Source: Lethocerus indicus
Lineage: Eukaryota > Arthropoda > Insecta > Hemiptera > Belostomatidae
Length of the DNA stretch: 64,000 bases
Direction of reading: 5' to 3'
Assembly: GCA_019843655.1 (NCBI GenBank)
Contig: JACDQD010000010.1
Span: 10,027,637 to 10,091,636 of the forward strand
In this document: positions 58,901 through 64,000 of the stretch, one piece after another
Layout: every line of letters starts with the position of its first letter
Numbering within the stretch: the first letter of the stretch is position 1
The notes under the pieces: model-generated
What the model saw: only the letters and a program-made list of their open reading frames with translations
Told to the model about the DNA's origin: nothing
Database searches by the model: none
Program-made: the position numbers and the translations under genes

Positions 58901-59959
58901 TGTTTTTATTTTCTGCTCAAGTAGAATGTATGTGCTACTTTTAGGAATAGGAATGTTAATGCTCCTACTCCCTGTAATTGTCCCAATCAGTTATTGGAGT
59001 CACAAGTCAACAGAACATATTTTCATTTCTAGTCTTGATTTGGGCAGGAATTAGCCCCAAAAAGAGAAAACTCTCTTTCTTGATATTTGAACCATTAACA
59101 CTGTGAAGAAATAATTTTTCATAAATTCTATCTGAAATATTCACAGTTGAATTCTGCCCAAGTCCAAACTCCAAAAATGAAAGTACTAGTCCCTGGAATA
59201 TTATTTCTTTTTGTCCCTTCAAAGATTCTTTAGCTCCACATGAGTTCCAATTAGCATACCTATGCTCAAAGGAGCCGTAGATTTCGTGTTTTTCTGTTTC
59301 CTCTCGTGGTTTGGTCTATTGGATTACCTCACCCGCCCAACCGCCCTCCCTTTTGACCGACAATCTGACAAAGACTTAAGCCGATTAATTAAAAACAACC
59401 TCAAATAAAACAAAAAACATCCCCCAAAACACAATAGCAAGACGCGTATATATACACACGACAGACAGACAACCACCACAGTAAAAGAGGCAGTGACAGT
59501 GCAGTGAGGATGCCCAAAAAACATCCCAAGTGCCAAAAGTGACTAACACCGCTACTGAAGATGGCGAGCAGCCTAAACCGGTCTACCAAAAGACAAAACC
59601 AGCGAGAGGAGAGAGAACACACGAAATCTACGGTATTCCAACCCCTCGCAGACGGCAAAAACAGGTATTCGAAATTAAATTTTTTAAATTATTTTTTGCC
59701 GCAAAAATAAAATATATGAATCGTTATTGTAGGAATGCTGTGGCCCCAAGAGGGCATGCATTCGATACTGAAGTCGATCGGTTGGCTGCTGCCGACCTCG
59801 CTGCCGACTGAGGCGATGAGGGCGCTGACCGCCCGCGGCTGGAGCATAGACCACACCACCGTCTACAAGGGCTTCATCTCCTCCTCACTCTGGATACTCT
59901 TCTTCTGCCTCATGACCAGGCTCGTCATCAAGATCAGGAAGGGGCTCAGGGCCATGTGA
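42237..59959 (+). CDS. ABCH-type ABC half-transporter (ABCG20/23-like), 15 coding exons
   Basis: This is a membrane ATPase of the insect ABCH subfamily, the group that includes Drosophila CG9990 (snustorr), CG11147 and CG33970. Half-transporters of this kind must dimerise, and studied members support the lipid barrier of the cuticle. The substrate here is unknown. Fifteen exons join in frame into 689 codons plus stop. The nucleotide-binding domain comes first: Walker A GPSGCGKT (51-58), Q-loop Gln90, signature LSGGQ (141-145), Walker B LLILDE (161-166), D-loop GLD (170-172) and H-loop His199. Then come six membrane spans: about 304-324, 492-512, 533-556, 567-593, 600-620 and 661-681. A large outer loop with Cys346/354/362 and sequons at Asn402 and Asn412 separates spans 1 and 2. 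No stop or frameshift is present. The ATG at 42237 has a good context but an upstream coding exon cannot be excluded. Which ABCH paralogue it is remains open. Confidence 0.92.
42645..42777 (+). CDS. ABCH transporter exon 2 (residues 46-90): Walker A
   Basis: It encodes [20 protein letters not shown] and ends VGYMPQ at the Q-loop. The acceptor is TTTTCAG and the donor CAG|GTAAAT. The loop between Walker A and Q-loop is shorter than in the snustorr-type sequences I know. Confidence 0.93.
42778..44927. other. Intron 2 of the transporter
   Basis: This 2.15-kb intron contains no recognised exon, RNA or mobile element. Confidence 0.55.
44928..45082 (+). CDS. ABCH transporter exon 3 (residues 91-142): helical subdomain
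   Basis: It encodes [20 protein letters not shown] and continues to [10 protein letters not shown]. The signature Ser is split across the donor AG|GTACGT. The preceding intron is 2.15 kb. Confidence 0.93.
45141..45308 (-). mobile_element. Inverted-arm repeat, copy E (intron 3)
   Basis: TTTTGTGGCCTGCGAGGGGT, GCTCGCCATCTTCAGTAGCA and CACGCTGTCACTG give the tail, arm and core of the family in order, with drift. It starts about 60 bases after exon 3. Confidence 0.7.
47514..47592 (-). mobile_element. Inverted-arm repeat, copy F (intron 3)
   Basis: TTTGCTCTTTTGCCAGACCG, then GTTTCGGCTGCTCGCCACCT and TCAGTACGACTGAAG, match the central arm only. Confidence 0.6.
47726..47833 (+). CDS. ABCH transporter exon 4 (residues 142-178): signature and Walker B
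   Basis: It carries [19 protein letters not shown], then [17 protein letters not shown]. The acceptor is TATTTCAG and the donor AG|GTAATG. All catalytic residues are conserved. Confidence 0.95.
48541..48634 (+). CDS. ABCH transporter exon 5 (residues 178-209): H-loop
   Basis: It encodes [20 protein letters not shown] followed by [11 protein letters not shown]. His199 is the switch histidine. The donor is ATT|GTGAGT, phase 0. Confidence 0.94.
48635..51564. other. Intron 5 of the transporter
   Basis: This 2.9-kb intron contains inverted-arm repeat copy G. Otherwise there are only short shadow frames and no recognised gene. Confidence 0.55.
50128..50240 (+). mobile_element. Inverted-arm repeat, copy G (intron 5)
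   Basis: GATACTGAAGGTGGCGACTA, then GCCGAAACCGGTCTGGGAAA, and the tail ACCCTCGCAGACCGCACTAC with AAGTATTCGAAATTAAA. The tail sequence TATTCGAAATTAAA is shared with copy I. Confidence 0.7.
51565..51717 (+). CDS. ABCH transporter exon 6 (residues 210-260): end of ATPase domain
   Basis: It encodes [19 protein letters not shown] and then [11 protein letters not shown], the conserved closing helix of the domain. A polar linker follows. Both borders are phase 0. Confidence 0.93.
51718..53874. other. Intron 6 of the transporter with a TA microsatellite
   Basis: The 2.16-kb intron has a (TA)n run at 52913-52956 and a G-tract near 53416-53427. Nothing coding was supported. Confidence 0.6.
52913..52956. 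repeat. (TA)n microsatellite in intron 6
   Basis: About 22 uninterrupted TA dinucleotides. Confidence 0.95.
53875..54002 (+). CDS. ABCH transporter exon 7 (residues 261-303): linker and connecting helix
   Basis: A proline/lysine-rich linker (a run of ten A bases encodes KKKT) leads to [17 protein letters not shown], the amphipathic connector that precedes span 1. The donor is GC|GTAAGT. Confidence 0.9.
54655..54871 (+). CDS. ABCH transporter exon 8 (residues 303-375): span 1 and outer loop
   Basis: Span 1 is [20 protein letters not shown]. The outer loop contains Cys346, Cys354 and Cys362. The donor is the unusual CTG|GTCTGT, chosen because it restores the gap-free family order TINL-VEYE with the next exon. 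Confidence 0.88.
54957..55856. repeat. Tandem array: 13 copies of a roughly 70-bp unit in intron 8
   Basis: The unit runs ACTTTAGTTAAGTACATTTC, CGCACCACCCTCAGGGGG, CGCTAGTTTATCGGTGCA, TGCGCACCAAACGA. Copies start near 54962 and recur every 70-71 bases to 55802. Each unit has a hairpin-capable GGTGC-ATGC-GCACC (degraded in the outer copies). Most contain a CAGGGGGCGCTA-type core that resembles the CTCF consensus. The copies are similar enough to imply recent expansion or homogenisation. Confidence 0.95.
56044..56257 (+). mobile_element. Inverted-arm repeat, copy H, abutting exon 9 acceptor
   Basis: TTGACCGATAATCCGACAAA, AGACACGTATATGTACAAGT, CAGTACAGTGAGGATGCCCA and CCAGCGAGAGGTGAGG match the interior and 3' arm of the family. 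It ends only about 23 bases before the exon 9 splice acceptor at 56280. Confidence 0.75.
56281..56458 (+). CDS. ABCH transporter exon 9 (residues 376-435): outer loop
   Basis: It encodes [14 protein letters not shown], then [15 protein letters not shown] and NVWMDMS. The donor is the unusual A|GTCTGT, whose A completes Asn435 with the next exon. Reading past it would reach a stop after about 12 codons. Confidence 0.9.
56459..57380. other. Intron 9 of the transporter
   Basis: This 0.92-kb intron contains no recognised element. Confidence 0.6.
57381..57496 (+). CDS. ABCH transporter exon 10 (residues 435-473): outer loop
   Basis: It encodes [20 protein letters not shown], then [18 protein letters not shown]. 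The acceptor is CCCTTTCCAG and the donor AGG|GTAAGA. Confidence 0.93.
57577..57647 (+). CDS. ABCH transporter exon 11 (residues 474-497)
   Basis: It encodes [20 protein letters not shown], which leads into span 2. The neighbouring introns are only 80 and 88 bp. Donor GT|GTAAGT. Confidence 0.93.
57736..57824 (+). CDS. ABCH transporter exon 12 (residues 497-527): span 2
   Basis: It encodes [20 protein letters not shown], then [11 protein letters not shown], the conserved (E/K)GxLER-hairpin after span 2. Donor G|GTGAGA. Confidence 0.94.
58223..58399 (+). CDS. ABCH transporter exon 13 (residues 527-586): spans 3 and 4
   Basis: It encodes the segment [19 protein letters not shown], a hydrophobic helix, then [19 protein letters not shown]. 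Donor G|GTTAGT. Codons here are more A/T-ending than in exons 8, 9 and 15. Confidence 0.94.
58703..58789 (+). CDS. ABCH transporter exon 14 (residues 586-615): span 5 start
   Basis: It encodes [19 protein letters not shown] followed by [10 protein letters not shown]. Donor G|GTAAGT, phase 1. Confidence 0.93.
58790..59732. other. Intron 14: CpG-free block followed by repeat copy I
   Basis: The first part (to about 59274) has almost no CpG. Its minus strand has an open frame of about 90 codons (59280-59007, including [20 protein letters not shown]) that I do not recognise. The second part is repeat copy I. Confidence 0.5.
59275..59670 (+). mobile_element. Inverted-arm repeat, copy I (most complete, intron 14)
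   Basis: It starts CCGTAGATTTCGTGTTTTTC and TCTCGTGGTTTGGTC. The interior has GACCGACAATCTGACAAAGA, ATCCCCCAAAACACAATAGC and GTGACAGTGCAGTGAGGATG. The 3' arm is CTACTGAAGATGGCGAGCAG with AAAACCAGCGAGAGGAGAGA, and the tail is AACCCCTCGCAGACGGC to ACAGGTATTC. It gives the order of modules for the whole family and ends 62 bases before exon 15. Confidence 0.8.
59733..59959 (+). CDS. ABCH transporter exon 15 (residues 615-689 and stop): span 6
   Basis: It encodes [35 protein letters not shown], and the last span [20 protein letters not shown], ending RKGLRAM and TGA. The WPxEGM and LPxxxxxEAMR motifs are typical of the family. No AATAAA signal was seen in the following 600 bases. Confidence 0.94.
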
Positions 59960-60776
59960 AAATCGAGAACGGCAGGGAGAACCGCCGGGGACAATATCTG
60001 TCGTTCGAGTTGTGCGCCCGCTGAAGCCATTCGGAGAAGTGTTTTAAAAATTTTGAATTTACAAGAAGGACAGTTGCAAGAACTACAGTAGAACACTGAA
60101 CAAACAAAAGAAAGCTATATTTATATTATTTATACTAAATTTATTTTTATTTGGAACCGAATGTAGAATAACCTTGTCTTCTTGTGCCCTATAGAATTAT
60201 TTGTGTCGTTAAATTTATTTTTAACAATTCGTACAATTGAGTGTGATTTGAGTTCTACTGTAGTTGTTATTGCTCAGCGTCCCTACACTACCGTGACACG
60301 CGGCACCTGCCAAAGTTTCTCAACTTAAATAGTGAAGTGACGAATTGTGCTGTTTTGTGCATACTTTTCTAGTTTATTTTTTCGTCAAACATTTCAAAAA
60401 TCTTCAGTTTTGTTTGTTTATTATAGTAAAAAAAGTAATGGCGCTTTTGTACTCAACCCGCTCCGTAAAGTTGTAATTAACGGGGCGTTTTGAGAAACTT
60501 CACATTCGGAATGGACGAAGAGCACGTTGTTATCGAATTTATACTGTAAGTTCACCGATTGCAGTAAGTCAATTATTCCCCATTGGATAACAAAATGTAT
60601 ACTTTTCTATGTATGAAAGTTGAAGCACAGTTCTTTCGTAATTACCAGTGGGGAGCACCAGAAAAGTTTAGAAGTTACATTCCGAAGGATGCATTTAATA
60701 CTAAACTTGGAATACGAATTATGTCATTTATTTATAACGCAATTTATCTCATGATTTCAGTAGACATATTCTATCG

Positions 60777-60831
<55 letters not shown>

Positions 60832-63469
60832 CATTTTTGAGTAATAACACAAACATACTGTGACTATTTATATATTACGAATGTAATAAGAGACTATGCA
60901 TATGTGTGGAATAGAAGGGACCTGCAAGAAATGAAGAATATTATCAAAGTGCACTATATTACGGAACAAAGCTGTTTACCAGTGACGTGCAATACCATTA
61001 TCGTGTATTAAAAAATTTATTTTTGTATTGTTTTCGTCTTTGCGGTGCATTGTATCATTCCTTTTTTTATTTTTGTTTTTATATACTATTTTATTTCACT
61101 CGAACACTTGATTAAAATTTGACGATCCCGTTAATATTTCCATCGGTGTCTTGTAGTCAATTATTATTATTTCTAAATTAAATACAATTTGCCAGTTTTT
61201 TTGTTATTTTCTAGCAATTCTTTATGAACCCTGTGTTTTCAGAATATCATTAGATAATTATTGTTACGAATAATCTAGTCGTGTGTGGTCTTCTACATTA
61301 TTTAGTTGGTAGGTTAAATTCTTGTATTCACTAAGAAGTGGATTTACACTTGTGGCTTGAGTGTTCAGCGGCAAATATTAGCAAGGAACTGACTACAGTT
61401 CTGTTCCACATTAATTACCTCATGCGAGAGGTGACAGTCATATTCTGCGATATTAATATTCTGGATTAATATCTGCGATGTGACGTAATTACGCGTCCGT
61501 TTGTGCAATTTGCCCGTTGGCCAATAATAATTCAAGGGCGGCGGGCGGTCCCCTTTCTTTGTACAGGTTTTGAGGAAGCGTTTCGCAACTAGTTTCTCTG
61601 GTACCGCGACACGATATACAATCCAATTATTGTCGTCTTTAAATGAGCCCCTTCGATATCTGCTATTAAACGGCTGAACGAGGGGATTCGTGCCGGCCTC
61701 GCGTGGACGACCAACGCTCTCCACGACACTTCCGTCCGCTGAGCACGAATTGAAACTATTTATTGAACTTGATTTTCAATCCGTCTTCAGCGTTATGCGA
61801 CCGAATATGTACTCAACAAATTCGTATAGATCATAATCCAAATACTTGCATCTGAGTGGCAACTTCCTCCTCTATACGAGAGAGGGAATAGCGATGTTTA
61901 GAGTCTTCAAGATGTTATCGCGAATTTTCCCACCCCAGTCTCTCTTTCCTTCTTTCGAAAAACGTTGTCCCTTTTCCCGGAACACGAAATACATAAAAAT
62001 ACCTCTCCCACCGCAGCCACTCGACTAAATCCGGCGCCCAACCGAAGTTTTTTTTTTGCGCGCGCGATAAACTTTAACCGGAAAAAAAGAGGATAGACAT
62101 TTATATGAGCCCTCCGGCGGCGAGGGGCAAAAGAACAAAAAATAATAAACCCAGAATAATGCAGTGACGCACGTTGGGGCGCCACCGTAAACCCGCGTCA
62201 CGGCCCTCCGCACCGGATGGCAAAAAAAATACTTGTTTTTCAAGCTTGCGGGCCGTATATTATTAAAGCGCTTCAAGCTAATATACACAGCCTCGTTACG
62301 ACCGGCTCTCGAATTTAAGCTTTTCGATTTTTCGGCGCACAACTTAGAAAAAAAAAATCAACAAATCCGCACGAAATGTTGGGCTATTTGGGCCCATCGT
62401 AATGAGCCAACATAATATCTGATCGGCTGTTTTAAAACATCCGCGAATGAATTTTGCCGGCTGGGAAAATACATTTTAACTCCGTAACAAGGATTGACTG
62501 TTGCAGAAACTAAGTCATTTCGCTATCAACCTTATTTATAGAATGGGAACATGAAAATTATTCATATTTTGTACAAATTTTCATGCGGTGTAGTACGTAT
62601 GACTTTTTCTGCGTTTAGAACACCAACAGTCGACAGATATTTAGAGTAAATATATAGAGATTGTTTTACCTGGAATAGGTAGTTGGGACATTTATCTCTT
62701 CTCAGAGTAAATGTAACTTGAAAAGTGTATACACTTTTTTCGCAATTGATTTTTTTCAATCCTCCGTCTCTACGACGCTTTCCACGAGGGAGAGTTGTTC
62801 TTGTATAGTCCGGACGAGAGATTAGAGTTGAAACAGTTGTGAAAATGTTTTTCAGCATTGAGAGAGATTAACGGCAAAATATTTACGAAAAAAGCCGGGA
62901 TAGGAGTATTTCTTAAATCTGAAATTATGAATCCGCTTATTATTAGATGTCTTTCGTGTAAATTGCTAACCCTCGAACAAGACTGCGGTTGTGTAAGCGT
63001 ATATATACCCTTGTGACGCACATTTCAAGTCTAGGAAGTACATAAAGTATTGGAAGTTATTACTTGAATTGTCTATTGGAACCGACTGTTCGATCTCGCC
63101 ATCTTTTCATTAATTGGACGCGGTTGTACTTGCTGATTGGGAGAAGAATCCCGGCTTGGCAATGGGGGAATGGGTTTTACCGCGCCTTTACCGCGCGTCT
63201 TCCATGCTCGGGGTACGGACGTCACGCGGTCGTAAACATCGCCGGCAGGTTACGACCGTGGGCGGGACCTCAGGTTTTAGCAGTGTCGTAAAGTGCCATA
63301 ACTGTCTCGTTAATGGACTCCAAGAAAAATTGAAAACCGCCGTTCCGCGATAAATTCAGAGGCCGGGGACATCTGCGAGGTTGGGCCCAGGGCCCTCGCG
63401 GATTTCAACGTCGACGGTTCGACCGCTCCTCCAACCTTCAACCTCTTCCGTCTTAAGCTAGCGAGCGGC
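59960..63469. other. Downstream flank of the transporter, no gene recognised
   Basis: The transporter 3' UTR must begin here, but its end could not be fixed. The flank is AT-rich, with a TA microsatellite at 60780-60825 and a GC-richer stretch after 61500. No coding exon was supported. Confidence 0.5.
60780..60825. repeat. (TA)n microsatellite
   Basis: About 23 TA dinucleotides, followed by CACATACAT. Confidence 0.95.
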
Positions 63470-63745
63470 AAGGATTTTCTTGTCCTTTAATCGAAAATAT
63501 TAAAAGCGCGAACGGAAATATAAAGGGGAGGTGTTACTAATTATTTTTTCGTGTTATTTGGCCAGCGAGCACGCTCTGTGGTTGGGCCGGGCGGTAGTGA
63601 ATGACCGGGCTCACCGTTCTGAGAACTCGTTTCCAATAGGATATCCAACAATTCGGACATTAATTATAGCTCTTATCTTTATATATTAATTACATCGCAG
63701 TCGGATACCCCCCTACAGACCGAAGATTCTAGAAACCGAGTGTGG
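63470..63745 (+). repeat. Dispersed repeat, right copy of the 280-bp pair
   Basis: It aligns with 10335-10615 in the same orientation, 53 kb away. Shared blocks are ATTAAAAGCG, GGGGAGGTGTTA, GGGCGGTAGTGAATGACCG, TTCCAATAGGATATCCAACA and ATTAATTATAG. Confidence 0.7.
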
Positions 63746-64000
63746 ATCAGGGAAAAAGGCATAATTGAATCGCCGAACATCGGTAAAACATTTGCCTGAT
63801 AATGCGTTTCGGATATTGCGTTCTGAAGTTTGTGGACGCGAACTCCAAAAAACCGAACGGAGCTTTGTATACTGCGTGCCAACGTGATGCCGGAGCAGCG
63901 AAATTTAAAAACTTGCTTAATATTATGCGAATGTTCTAAGCCAGGAATTCGACTGCGGAAATTTTCATAATATATCTTCTTTTTTAGGGTCTATAAACGT

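Noticed and set aside
60583..60840. 85-codon plus-strand frame after the transporter
   Set aside because: It ends by reading through a TA microsatellite and matches no family. It probably lies in the 3' flank.

Overview
This window is animal nuclear DNA, almost certainly from an insect. It has long introns, a large intergenic space, many small interspersed repeats and no bacterial-style gene packing. Two protein-coding genes can be supported with confidence, and they point away from each other. At the left edge, on the minus strand, are the first two coding exons of paramyosin (Prm), a muscle thick-filament protein (1092-1345). The rest of that gene lies beyond base 1. On the right, on the plus strand, is a complete 15-exon ABC half-transporter of the insect ABCH type (databases often name such proteins ABC transporter G family member 20/23). 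It runs from 42237 to 59959 and encodes a predicted 689-residue protein. Every exon junction keeps the reading frame and every catalytic ATPase motif is intact.

Between the genes (about 1.5-42.2 kb) I see no further gene I can name. This stretch holds a candidate paramyosin promoter (about 1465-1527), a CpG-rich block with a strong minus-strand TATA box and a possible 5' UTR exon (7735-8050), an orphan exon-like segment (14916-14989), a GA tract followed by a TATA/MEF2-type site (15161-15303), a decayed Jockey-type LINE fragment (20040-20625, minus), a TTAA-flanked piggyBac-like MITE (24946-25641), and several families of short dispersed repeats. To the right of the transporter (60-64 kb) there is a TA microsatellite and one member of a 280-bp repeat pair, but no recognisable gene.

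The most unusual content is repetitive. (1) A family of about 200-430 bp elements with long inverted arms recurs across the window, including five copies inside transporter introns. Two copies are flanked by 12-13 bp direct repeats, and the arm contains a three-way-junction pattern resembling a hammerhead-ribozyme core, though no cleavage triplet is visible. (2) Intron 8 of the transporter carries 13 tandem copies of a roughly 70-bp unit, most of which contain a CTCF-like core. (3) The transporter uses two non-consensus GTCTGT splice donors. (4) A CpG-poor, AT-rich block (about 57.6-59.27 kb) interrupts an otherwise CpG-rich gene.

The two genes have no evident functional link. One encodes a structural muscle protein. 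The other encodes a membrane ATPase whose insect relatives export lipids for the cuticle barrier. Their order here looks like neighbourhood rather than cooperation.
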